Shown: positions 13,201 through 25,572 of the stretch, piece by piece
How the letters are laid out: every line of letters starts with the position of its first letter
Position numbering within the stretch: the first letter of the stretch is position 1
Assembly (NCBI RefSeq): GCF_050948175.1
Contig: NW_027490146.1
Location: 434,001-498,000, forward strand
Origin: Xylocopa sonorina
Lineage: Eukaryota > Arthropoda > Insecta > Hymenoptera > Apidae
Length of the DNA stretch: 64,000 bases
Direction: 5' to 3'
The notes under the pieces: model-generated
The model's input: only the letters and a program-made list of their open reading frames with translations
Told to the model about the DNA's origin: nothing
The model's database searches: none
Program-made: the position numbers and the translations under genes

Positions 13201-16200
13201 ATTAGAACTCTATTGCTACGATAGGTAGACATCTGTAAACGCTATTTCCTTGCAAGGAAGTGCCGCATTTACATTCATTTGTATCGTAGACGAGGAATGC
13301 AGAACACTTCGCAATGAATATTATATCTTATCATGAAACATAGATATGAGATGCAATATCTCGTTTTAAGAAGCATTTGAACTCTATTGCTTCGATACGT
13401 AGACATCTGCAAACTCTATTTCCTTGCTAGGAAGTGTCGCATTTACATTCACTTCAAGTGTAGACGAGGAATACATAACACTTCGCAAATCATATTATAT
13501 CTTACCATGAAACATAGAAATGAGATGCAATATCTCTATTTAAGAAGCATTTGATCTCTATTGCTTCGATACGTAGACATCTGCAAACGCTATATCCATG
13601 CAAGGAAGTGTCGCATTTACGTTCATTTGAATCGTAGACGAGGAATACAAGACACTTCGCAAATCATATTATATCTTACCATGAAACATAGAATTGAGAT
13701 CCGATATCGCGTTTTAAGAATCATAAGAACTCCATTGCTACGATACGTAGACATCTGCAAACGCTATTTCCTAGCGAGGAATTGTCGCGTTCACATTCCT
13801 TTGAAGTGTAGACGAGGAATACAAGAGACTTCGCAAATCATATTATATCTTACCATGAAACATAGAAATGAGATGCGATATCGCGTTTCAAGAATCATAA
13901 AAACTCTATTGCTACGAAACGTAGACATCTGCAAACGCTATTTCCTTGCAGGGAAGTGTCGCATTTACATTCATTTGAAGTGTAGACGAGGAATGCATGA
14001 CACTTCGCAAATCATACTATATCTTACCATGAAACATAGAAATGAGATGCGATATCGCGTTTTAAGAAGCTTTAGAAAGCTATTGCTTCGATACGTAGAC
14101 ATCTGCAAACGCCATTTCCTTGCAAGGAAGTGTCGCATTTACATTCATTTGAAGTGTAGACGAGGAATACATAACACTTCGCAAATCATATTATATCTTA
14201 CCATGAAATATAGAAATGAGATGCGATATCGCGTTTTAAGAATCATAAGAACTCCATTGCTACGATACGTAGACATCTGCAAACGCTATTTCCTTGCAAG
14301 GAAGTGTCGCATTCACAATCATTTGGAGTGTAGACGAGGAATACATAACACTTCGCAAATCATATTATATCTTACCGTGAAATATAGAAATGAGATGCGA
14401 TATCGCGTTTTAAGAATCATAAGAACTCTATTGCTACGATACGTAGACATCTGCAAACGCTATTTCCTAGCGTGGAAGTGTCGCATTCACAATCATTTGG
14501 AGTGTAGACGAGGAATACATAACACTTCGCAAATCATATTATATCTTACCATGAAATATAGAAATGAGATGCGATATCGTGTTTTAAGAATCATAAAAAC
14601 TCTATTGCTACGATACGTAGATCTCTGCAAACGCTATTTCCTTGCAAGGAAGTGTCGCATTTACATTCATTTGAATCGTAGACGAGGAATGCATAACACT
14701 TCGCAAATCATATTATATCTTACCATGAAACATAGAAATGAGATGCCATATCGCGTTTTAAGAAGCATTAGAAAGATATTGCTACGATACGTAGACATCT
14801 GCAAACGCTATTTCCTAGCGAGGAAGTATCGCACTCACATTCATTTGAAGTGTAGACGAGGAATACATAACACTTCGCAAATCATATTATATCTTACCAT
14901 GAAACATAGAAATGAGATGCGATATCGCGTTTTAAGAAGCATTAGAACTCTATTGCTACGATAGGTAGGCATCTGTAAACGCTATTTCCTTGCAAGGAAG
15001 TGTCGCATTTACATTCATTTGTATCGTAGACGAGGAATGCATAACACTTCGCAATGAATATTATATCTTATCATGAAACATAGATATGAGATGCAATATC
15101 TCGTTTTAAGAAGCATTTGAACTCTATTGCTTCGATACGTAGACATCTGCAAACGCTATTTCCTTGCTAGGAAGTGTCGCATTTACATTCACTTCAAGTG
15201 TAGACGAGGAATACATTACACTTCGCAAATCATATTATATCTTACCATGAAACATAGAAATGAGATGCTATATCTCGATTTAAGAAGCATTTGATCCCTA
15301 TTGCTTCGATACGTAGACATCTGCAAACGCTATTTCATTGCAAGGAAGTGTCGCATTTACGTTCATTTGAATCGTAGACGAGGAATACAAGACACTTCGC
15401 AAATCATATTATATCTTACCATGAAACATAGAATTGAGATGCGATATCGCGTTTTAAGAATCATAAGAACTCCATTGCTACGATACGTAGACATCTGCAA
15501 ACGCTATTTCCTAGCGAGGAAGTGTCGCGTTCACAGTCCTTTGAAGTGTAGACGAGGAATACAAGAGACTTCGCAAATCATATTATATCTTACCATGAAA
15601 CATAGAAATGAGATGCGATATCGCGTTTTAAGAATTATAAAAACTCTATTGCTACGATACGTAGACATCTGCAAACGCTATTTCCTAGCGAGGAAGTGTG
15701 GCATTCACATTCATTTGAAGTGTAGACGAGGAATACATAACACTTCGCAAATCATATTATATCTTACCATGAAACATAGAAATGAGATGCTATATCTCGA
15801 TTTAAGAAGCATTTGATCCCTATTGCTTCGACACGTAGACATCTGCAAACGCTATTTCCTTGCAAGGAAGTGTCGCATTTACGTTCATTTGAATCGTAGA
15901 CGAGGAATACAAGACACTTCGCAAATCATATTATATCTTACCATGAAACATAGAATTGAGATGCGATATCGCGTTTTAAGAATCATAAGAACTCCATTGC
16001 TACGATACGTAGACATCTGCAAACGCTATTTCCTAGCGAGGAAGTGTCGCGTTCACAGTCCTTTGAAGTGTAGACGAGGAATACAAGAGACTTCGCAAAT
16101 CATATTATATCTTACCATGAAACATAGAAATGAGATGCGATATCGCGTTTTAAGAATCATAAAAACTCTATTGCTACGATACGTAGACATCTGCAAACGC

Positions 16201-18154
16201 TATTTCCTAGCGAGGAAGTGTGGCATTCACATTCATTTGAAGTGTAGACGAGGAATACATAACACTTCGCAAATCATATTATATCTTACCATGAAACATA
16301 GAAATGAGATGCGATATCGCGTTTTAAGAATCATAAAAACTCTATTGCTACGATACGTAGACATCTGCAAACGCTATTTCCTTGCAAGGAAGTGTCGCAT
16401 TTACATTCATTTGAATCGTAGACGAGGAATGCATAACACTTCGCAAATCATATTATATCTTACCATGAAACATAGAAATGAGATGCCATATCGCGTTTTA
16501 AGAAGCATTAGAAAGCTATTGCTACGATACGTAGACATCTGCAAACGCTATTTCCTAGCGAGGAAGTATCGCACTCACATTCATTTGAAGTGTAGACGAG
16601 GAATACATAACACTTCGCAAATCATATTATATCTTACCATGAAACATAGAAATGAGATGCGATATCGCGTTTTAAGAAGCATTAGAACTCTATTGCTACG
16701 ATAGGTAGACATCTGTAAACGCTATTTCCTTGCAAGGAAGTGTCGCATTTACATTCATTTGTATCGTAGACGAGGAATGCATAACACTTCGCAATGAATA
16801 TTATATCTTATCATGAAACATAGATATGAGATGCAATATCTCGTTTTAAGAAGCATTTGAACTCTATTGCTTCGATACGTAGACATCTGCAAACGCTATT
16901 TCCTTGCTAGGAAGTGTCGCATTTACATTCACTTCAAGTGTAGACGAGGAATACATAACACTTCGCAAATCATATTATATCTTACCATGAAACATAGAAA
17001 TGAGATGCTATATCTCGATTTAAGAAGCATTTGATCCCTATTGCTTCGATACGTAGACATCTGCAAACGCTATTTCATTGCAAGGAAGTGTCGCATTTAC
17101 GTTCATTTGAATCGTAGACGAGGAATACAAGACACTTCGCAAATCATATTATATCTTACCATGAAACATAGAATTGAGATGCGATATCGCGTTTTAAGAA
17201 TCATAAGAACTCCATTGCTACGATACGTAGACATCTGCAAACGCTATTTCCTAGCGAGGAAGTGTCGCGTTCACAGTCCTTTGAAGTGTAGACGAGGAAT
17301 ACAAGAGACTTCGCAAATCATATTATATCTTACCATGAAACATAGAAATGAGATGCGATATCGCGTTTTAAGAATTATAAAAACTCTATTGCTACGATAC
17401 GTAGACATCTGCAAACGCTATTTCCTAGCGAGGAAGTGTGGCATTCACATTCATTTGAAGTGTAGACGAGGAATACATAACACTTCGCAAATCATATTAT
17501 ATCTTACCATGAAACATAGAAATGAGATGCTATATCTCGATTTAAGAAGCATTTGATCCCTATTGCTTCGACACGTAGACATCTGCAAACGCTATTTCCT
17601 TGCAAGGAAGTGTCGCATTTACGTTCATTTGAATCGTAGACGAGGAATACAAGACACTTCGCAAATCATATTATATCTTACCATGAAACATAGAATTGAG
17701 ATGCGATATCGCGTTTTAAGAATCATAAGAACTCCATTGCTACGATACGTAGACATCTGCAAACGCTATTTCCTAGCGAGGAAGTGTCGCGTTCACAGTC
17801 CTTTGAAGTGTAGACGAGGAATACAAGAGACTTCGCAAATCATATTATATCTTACCATGAAACATAGAAATGAGATGCGATATCGCGTTTTAAGAATCAT
17901 AAAAACTCTATTGCTACGATACGTAGACATCTGCAAACGCTATTTCCTAGCGAGGAAGTGTGGCATTCACATTCATTTGAAGTGTAGACGAGGAATACAT
18001 AACACTTCGCAAATCATATTATATCTTACCATGAAACATAGAAATGAGATGCGATATCGCGTTTTAAGAATCATAAAAACTCTATTGCTACGATACGTAG
18101 ACATCTGCAAACGCTATTTCCTTGCAAGGAAGTGTCGCATTTACATTCATTTGA
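13201..18154 (+). repeat. 10-monomer (1740-bp) higher-order repeat, about 2.8 copies
   Basis: Three successive units start at equivalent points 13201, 14941 and 16681. Comparing about 14640-16414 with about 16380-18154 base by base, I find only three substitutions (at 14776, 14969 and 15217) and no indel, so this pair is over 99.8% identical. The first unit is more diverged and its middle (about 14040-14520) differs in monomer content. A nested 3-monomer duplication (522 bp) lies inside each later unit: 15301-15822 against 15823-16344, and the equivalent pair 17041-17562 against 17563-18084. Marker variants include GTTCACAGTCCTTTG and ACAAGAGACTTCGC. Confidence 0.9.
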
Positions 18155-20719
18155 AGTGTAGACGAGGAATACATGACACTTCGCAAATCATACTATATCT
18201 TACCATGAAACATAGAAATGAGATGCGATATCGCGTTTTAAGAGGCTTTAGAAAGCTATTGCTTCGATACGTAGACATCTGCAAACGCTATTTCCTTGCA
18301 AGGAAGTGTCGCATTTGCATTCATTTGAAGTGTTGACGAGGAATACATAACACTTCGCAAATCATATTATATCTTACCATGAAACATAGAAATGAGATGC
18401 GATATCGCGTTTTAAGAAGCATTAGAAATCTATTGCTACGATACGTAGACATCTGCAAACGCTATTTCCTTGCAAGGAAGTGTCGCACTTACATTCATTT
18501 GAAGTGTAGACGAGGAATGCATAACACTTCCCAAATCATATTATATCTTACCATGAAACATAGAAATGAGATGCGATATCGCGTTTTAAGAAGCATTAGA
18601 AAGCTATTGCTACGATACGTAGACATCTGCAAACGCTATATCCTAGCGAGGAAGTATCGCATTCACATTCATTTGAAGTGTAGACGAGGAATACATAACA
18701 CTTCGCAAATCATGTTATATCTTACCATGAAACATAGAAATGAGATGCGATATCGCGTTTTAAGAAGCATTAGGAATCTATTGCTACGATACGTAGACAT
18801 CTGCAAACGCTATTTCTTTGCAAGGAAGTGTCGCATTTACATTCATTTGAAGTGTAGACGAGGAATACATAACACTTCGCAAATCATATTATATCTTACC
18901 ATGAAACATAGAAATGAGATGCGATATCGCGTTTTAAGAAGCACTGGAAAGCTACTGCTACGATACGTAGACATCTGCAAACGCTATTTCCTAGCGAGGA
19001 AGTATCGCATTCACATTCATTTGAATCGTATACGAGGAATGCATAACACTTCGCAATGAATATTATATCTTATCATGAAACATTGATATGAGATGCAATA
19101 TCCCGTTTTAACAAGCATTTGAACTCTATTGCTTCGATACGTAGACATCTGCAAACGCTATTTCCTAGTAAGGAAGTGTCGCATTTACATTCATTTGAAG
19201 TGTAGACGAGGAATACATAACACTTCGCAAATCATATTATATCTTACCATGAAACATAGAAATGCGATGCGATATCGCGTTTTAAGGATCATAAGAACTC
19301 TATTGCTACGATACCTAGACATCTGCAGACGCTATTTCCTAGCAAGGAAGCGTCGCATTTACATTCATTTGAAGTGTAGACGAGAAATACATGACACTTC
19401 GCAAATCATGTTATATCTTACCATGAAAGATAGAAATGAGATGCGATATCGCGTTTTAAGAAGCATTAGAAAGCTAATGCTACGATACGTAGACATCTGC
19501 AAACGCTATTTCCTGGCGAGGAAGTATCGCATTCACATTCATTTGAAGTGTAGACGAGGAATACATAACACTTCGCAAATCATATTATATCTTACCATGA
19601 AACATAGAAATGAGATGCGATATCGCGTTTTAAGAAGCATTAGAAATCTATTGCTACGATACGTAGACATCTGCAAACGCTATATCCTTGCAAGGAAGTT
19701 TCGCATTTACATTCATGTGAAGTGTAGACGAGGAATGCATAACACTTCGCAAGTCATATTATATCTTACCGTGAAATATAGAAATGAGATGCGATATCGT
19801 GTTTTAAGAAGCATAAGAACTCTATTGCTTCGATACGTAGACATCTGCAAAGCTATTTCCTAGCGAGGAAGTATCGCATTCACATTCATTTGAAGTGTAG
19901 ACGAGGAATACATAACACTTCGCAAATCATATTATATCTTACCATGAAACATAGAAATGAGATGCGATATCGCGTTTTAAGAAGCATTAGAAATCTATTG
20001 CTACGATACGTAGACATCTGCAAACGCTATTTCCTTGCAAGGAAGTTTCGCATTTACATTCATTTGAAGTGTAGACGAGGAATGCATAACACTTCGCAAA
20101 TCATATTATATCTTACCATGACACATAGAATTGAGATGCGATATCGCGTTTTAAGAATCATAAGAACTCCATTGCTACGATACGTAGACATCTGCAAACG
20201 CTATTTCCTTGCAAGGAAGTGTCGCATTCACAATCATTTGGAGTGTAGACGAGGAAAACATAACACTTCGCAAATCATATTATATCTTACCATGAAACAT
20301 AGAAATGGGATGCGATATTGCGTTTTAAGAATCATAAAAACTCTATTGCTACCATACGTAGACATCTGCAAACGCTTTTTCCTTGCAAGGAAGTGTCGCA
20401 TTTACATTCATTTGAATCGTAGACGTTGAATGCATAACACTTCGCAATGAATATTATATCTTATCATGAAACATAGATATGAGATGCAATATCTCGTTTT
20501 AAGAAGCATTTGAACTCTATTGCTACGATACCTAGACATCTGCAGACGCTATTTCCTAGCAAGGAAGTGTCGCATTTACATTCATTTGAAGTGTAGACGA
20601 GAAATACATGACACTTCGCAAATCATGTTATATATTACCATGAAATATAGAAATGAGATGCGATATCGCGTTTTAAGAAGCATTAGAAAGCTAATGCTAC
20701 GGTACGTAGACATCTGCAA

Positions 20720-22300
20720 ACGCTATTTCCTTGCAAGGAAGTTTCGCATTTACATTCATTTGAAGTGTAGGCGAGGAATGCATAATACTTCGCAAATCAT
20801 ATTATATCTTACCATGAAACATAGAATTGAGGTGCGATATCGCGTTTTAGGAATCATAAGAACTCCATTGCTACGATACGTAGACATATGCAAACGCTAT
20901 TTCCTTGCAAGGAAGTGTCGCATTCACAATCATTTGGAGTGTAGACGAGGAATGCATAAAACTTCGCAATGAATATTATATCTTACCATGAAACATAGAA
21001 ATGAGATGCGATATCGCGTTTTAAGAATCATAAGATCTCTATTGCTTCGATACGTAGACATCTGCAAACGCTATTTCCTTGCAAGGAAGTGTCGCATTTA
21101 CATTCATTTGAATCGTAGACGAGGAATGCATAACACTTCGCAATGAATATTATATCTTACCATGAAACATAGAAATGAGATGCGATATCGCGTTTTAAGA
21201 ATCATAAGAACTCTATTGCTTCGATACGTAGACATCTGCAAACGCTATTTGCTTGCAAGGAAGTGTCGCATTTACATTCATTTGAAGTGTAGACGAGGAA
21301 TACATAACACTTCGCAAATCATATTGTATCTTACTATGAAACATAGAAATGAGATGCGATATCGCGTTTTAAGTATCATAAGAACTCTATTGCTACGATA
21401 CGTAGACATCTGCAAACGCTATTTCCTAGCGTGGAAGTGTGGCATTCACATTCATTTGAAGTGTAGACGAGAAATACATGACACTTCGCAAATCATGTTA
21501 TATCGTACCATGAAATATAGAAATGAGATGCGATATCGCGTTTTAAGAAGCATTAGAAAGCTAATCCTACGGTACGTAGACATCTGCAAACGCTATTTCC
21601 TAGCGAGGAAGTATCGCATTCACATTCGTTTGAAGTGTAGACGAGGAATACATAACACTTCGCAAATCATATTATATCTTACCATGAAACATAGCAATGA
21701 GATGCGATATCGCGTTTTAAGAAGCATTAGAAATCTATTTCTACGATACGTAGACATCTGCAAACGCTATTTCCTTGCAAGGAAGTTTCGCATTTACATT
21801 CATTTGAAGTGTAGACGAGGAATGCATAATACTTCGCAAATCATATTATATCTTACCATGAAACATAGAATTGAGATGCGATATCGCGTTTTAGGAATCA
21901 TAAGAACTCCATTGCTACGATACGTAGACATATGCAAACGCTATTTCCTTGCAAGGAAGTGTCGCATTCACAATCATATGGAGTGTAGACGAGGAATGCA
22001 TAAAACTTCGCAATGAATATTATATCTTACCATGAAACATAGAAATGAGATGCGATATCGCGTTTTAAGAATCATAAGAACTCTATTGCTTCGATACGTA
22101 GACATCTGCAAACGCTATTTCCTTGCAAGGAAGTGTCGCATTTACATTCATTTGAATCGTAGACAAGGAATGCATAACACTTCGCAATGAATATTATATC
22201 TTACCATGAAACATAGAAATGAGATGCGATATCGCGTTTTAAGAATCATAAGAACTCTATTGCTTCGATACGTAGACATCTGCAAACGCTATTTGCTTGC
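20720..22300 (+). repeat. 6-monomer (1044-bp) tandem duplication
   Basis: About 20720-21260 matches about 21764-22300 at an offset of 1044 bp. Shared markers are GCATAATACTTCGC, TTTTAGGAATCATAAG, AGACATATGCAAACG and GCATAAAACTTCGC. The second copy runs into a one-base deletion with GG replaced by A (GCAAAAAGTG for GCAAGGAAGTG) near 22302, where its match to the first copy stops. Confidence 0.75.
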
Positions 22301-22858
22301 AAAAAGTGTGGCATTCACATTCATTTGAAGTGTAGACGAGGAATACATAACACTTCGCAAATCATATTATATCTTACCATGGAACATAGAAATGGGATGC
22401 GATATCGCGTTGTAAGAAACATTAGAACTCCATCGCTACGATACCTAGACATCTGCAGACACTATTTCCTAGCAAGGAAGTTTCGCATTTACATTCATTT
22501 GGAGTGTAGACGAGGAATACATAACACTTCGCAAATCATATTATATCTTACCATGAAACATAGAAATGGGATGCGATATCGCGTTTTAAGAATCATAAAA
22601 ACTCTATTGCTACGATACGTAGACATCTGCAAACGCTATTTCCTTGCAAGGCAGTGTCGCATTTACATTCATTTGAATCGTAGACGTGGAATACATAACA
22701 CTTCGCAATGAATATTATATCTTATCATGAAACATAGATATGAGATGCAATATCTCGTTTTAAGAAGCATTTGAACTCTATTGCTACGATACCTAGACAG
22801 CTGCAGACGCTATTTCCTAGCAAGGAAGTGTCGCATTTACATTCATTTGAAGTGTAGA

Positions 22859-22958
22859 NNNNNNNNNNNNNNNNNNNNNNNNNNNNNNNNNNNNNNNNNN
22901 NNNNNNNNNNNNNNNNNNNNNNNNNNNNNNNNNNNNNNNNNNNNNNNNNNNNNNNNNN
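22859..22958. other. Assembly gap, 100 N
   Basis: Exactly 100 unknown bases, a common placeholder for a gap of unknown size between scaffolded contigs. The satellite is forward on the left and reverse on the right. The left side stops inside a monomer after GAAGTGTAGA; the right side starts with TAGAGTTCAAATGC. Real length, and the true orientation of the two contigs, cannot be read from the sequence. Confidence 0.99.
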
Positions 22959-23830
22959 TAGAGTTCAAATGCTTCTTAAAACGAGATATTGCATCTCATA
23001 TCTATGTTTCATGATAAGATATAATATACATTGCGAAGTGTTATGCATTCCTCGTCTACGATTCAAATGAATGTAAATGCGACACTTCCTCGCTAGGAAA
23101 TAGCATTTGCAGATGTCTACGTATCCCAGCAATAGCTTTCTAATGCTTCTTAAAACGCGATATCGCAACTCATTTCTATGTTTCATGGTAAGATATAATA
23201 TGATTTGCGAAGTGTCATGTATTCCTCGTCTACACTTCAAATGAATGTGAATGCGACACTTCCTCGCTAGGAAATAGCGTTTGCAGATGTCTACGTATCG
23301 TAGCAATAGAGTTCATATGATTCTTAGAACGCGATATCGCATCTCATTTCTATGTTTCATGGTAAGATATAACATGATATGCGAAGTGTTATGTATTCCT
23401 CGTCTACACATCAAATGAATGTAAATGCGACACTTCCTTGAAAGGAAATAGCGATTGCAGATGTCTATGTATCGATGCATTAGAGTTAAAATGCTTCTTA
23501 AAACGAGATATTGCATCTCATATCTATGTTTCATGATAAGATATAATATACATTGCGAAGTGTTATGCATTCCTCGTCTACGATTCAAATGAATGTAAAT
23601 GCGACACTTCCTCGCTAGGAAATAGCGTTTGCAGATGTCTACGTATCGTAGCAATAGAGTTCTTATGATTCTTAAAACGCGATATCGCATCTCATTTCTA
23701 TGTTTCATGGTAAGATATAATATGATTTGCGAAGTGTCATGTATTCCTCGTCTACACATCAAATGAATGTAAATGCGACACTTCCTTGAAAGGAAATAGC
23801 GATTGCAGATGTCTATGTATCGATGCATTA

Positions 23831-24701
23831 GAGTTCAAATGCTTCTTAAAACGAGATATTGCATCTCATATCTATGTTCCATGATAAGATATAATATACA
23901 TTGCGAAGTGTTATGCATTCCTCGTCTACGATTCAAATGAATGTAAATGCGACACTTCCTCGCTAGGAAATAGCGTTTGCAGATGTCTACGTATCGTAGC
24001 AAATAGAGTTCTTATGATTCTTAAAACGCGATATCGCATCTCGTTTCTATGTTTCATGGTAAGATATAATATGATTTGCGAAGTGTTATGTATTCCTCGT
24101 CTACACTTCAAATGAATGTGAATGCGATACTTTCTCGCTACTAAATAGCGTTTGCAGATGTCTACGTATCGCAGCAATAGCTTTCTAATGCTTCTTAAAA
24201 CGCGATATCGCATCTCATTTCTATGTTTCATGGTAAGATATAATATGATTTGCGAAGTGTCATGTATTCCTCGTCTACACTTCAAATGAATGTGAATGCG
24301 ACAGTTCCTCGCTAGGAAATAGCGTTTGCAGATGTCTACGTATCGTAGCAATAGAGTTCTTATGATTCTTAAAACGCGATATCGCATCTCATTTCTATGT
24401 TTCATGGTAAGATATAATATGATTTGCGAAGTGTCATGTATTCCTCGTCTACACTTCAAACGAATGTGGATGCGACACTTCCTCGCTAGGAAATAGCGTT
24501 TGCAGATGTCTACGTATCGTAGCAATAGAGTTCTTATGATTCTTAAAACGCGATATCGCATCTCATTTCTATGTTTCATGGTAAGATATAATATGATTTG
24601 CAAAGTGTCATGTATTCCTCGTCTACACATCAAATGAATGTAAATGCGACACTTCCTTGAAAGGAAATAGCGATTGCAGATGTCTATGTATCGATGCATT
24701 A
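23831..24701 (-). repeat. 5-monomer (871-bp) higher-order unit, copy 1
   Basis: Starts with a type B monomer (GAGTTCAAATGCTTC, then GAGATATTGC) followed by four type A-like monomers. The length is 5 x 174 + 1 because of an extra A near 24001 (GTAGCAAATAGAG). Ends with a TATCGATGCATTAGAG variant also found at the ends of neighbouring units. Followed directly by copy 2. Confidence 0.85.
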
Positions 24702-25572
24702 GAGTTCAAATGCTTCTTAAAACGAGATATTGCATCTCATATCTATGTTTCATGATAAGATATAATATACATTGCGAAGTGTTATGCATTCCTCGTCTAC
24801 GATTCAAATGATTGTAAATGCGACACTTCCTCGCTAGGAAATAGCGTTTGCAGATGTCTACGTATCGTAGCAAATAGAGTTCTTATGATTCTTAAAACGC
24901 GATATCGCATCTCATTTCTATGTTTCATGGTAAGATATAATATGATTTGCGAAGTGTTATGTATTCCTCGTCTACACTTCAAATGAATGTGAATGCGATA
25001 CTTTCTCGCTACTAAATAGCGTTTGCAGGTGTCTACGTATCGCAGCAATAGCTTTCTAATGCTTCTTAAAACGCGATATCGCATCTCATTTCTATGTTTC
25101 ATGGTAAGATATAATATGATTTGCGAAGTGTCATGTATTCCTCGTCTACACTTCAAATGAATGTGAATGCGACAGTTCCTCGCTAGGAAATAGCGTTTGC
25201 AGATGTCTACGTATCGTAGCAATAGAGTTCGTATGATTCTTAAAACGCGATATCGCATCTCATTTCTATGTTTCATGGTAAGATATAATATGATTTGCGA
25301 AGTGTCATGTATTCCTCGTCTACACTTCAAACGAATGTGAATGCGACACTTCCTCGCTAGGAAATAGCGTTTGCAGATGTCTACGTATCGCAGCAATAGC
25401 TTTCTAATGCTTCTTAAAACGCGATATCGCATCTCATTTCTATGTTTCATGGTAAGATATAATATGATTTGCGAAGTGTCATGTATTCCTCGTCTACACA
25501 TCAAATGAATGTAAATGCGACACTTCCTTGAAAGGAAATAGCGATTGCAGATGTCTATGTATCGATGCATTA
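24702..25572 (-). repeat. 5-monomer (871-bp) higher-order unit, copy 2
   Basis: Same length and monomer order as 23831-24701, including the extra base (near 24872). A further partial copy begins at 25573 with the inserted base recast as GTAGAAAATAGAG near 25742 and diverges after about 26000. The inherited +1 shows that the multi-monomer block was the unit of duplication. Confidence 0.85.

Larger units (their letters stand above)
1..22858 (+). repeat. 174-bp satellite array, left arm (about 131 monomers, forward orientation)
   Basis: Head-to-tail monomers, each opening with GACATCTGCAAACGC (positions 1, 175, 349 and so on every 174 bp, to 22796). Over 131 repeat steps the phase drifts by only +1 bp, and 11 single-base indels explain this exactly: nine between 4475 and 6051, plus -1 near 19851 and -1 near 22302. 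Order within a monomer: TTCCTTGCAAGGAA palindrome (or a TTCCT-AGCG-AGGAA version), CATTTACATTCATTTGAA, GACGAGGAATACATAACACT, TTATATCTTACCATGAAAC, GCGATATCGC palindrome, CTACGATACGTAG dyad. No unrelated sequence interrupts the arm. Period, AT-richness and homogeneity are typical of eukaryotic centromeric or pericentromeric satellite; that role is inferred. The family is not one I recognise. Confidence 0.99.

Noticed and set aside
13561..14964. A giant tandem-repeat protein gene (58-residue repeats, up to 467 codons, and dozens of similar shorter open frames)
   Set aside because: The frame follows from a period divisible by 3. Type B monomers break it with TGA, the coding strand flips between arms, most starts are TTG or internal, no promoter, signal or non-repeat ends are seen, and variants change amino acids freely.
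22859..23014. An open frame crossing the N run (about 22781-23014)
   Set aside because: It is joined only through unknown bases and through the orientation flip.
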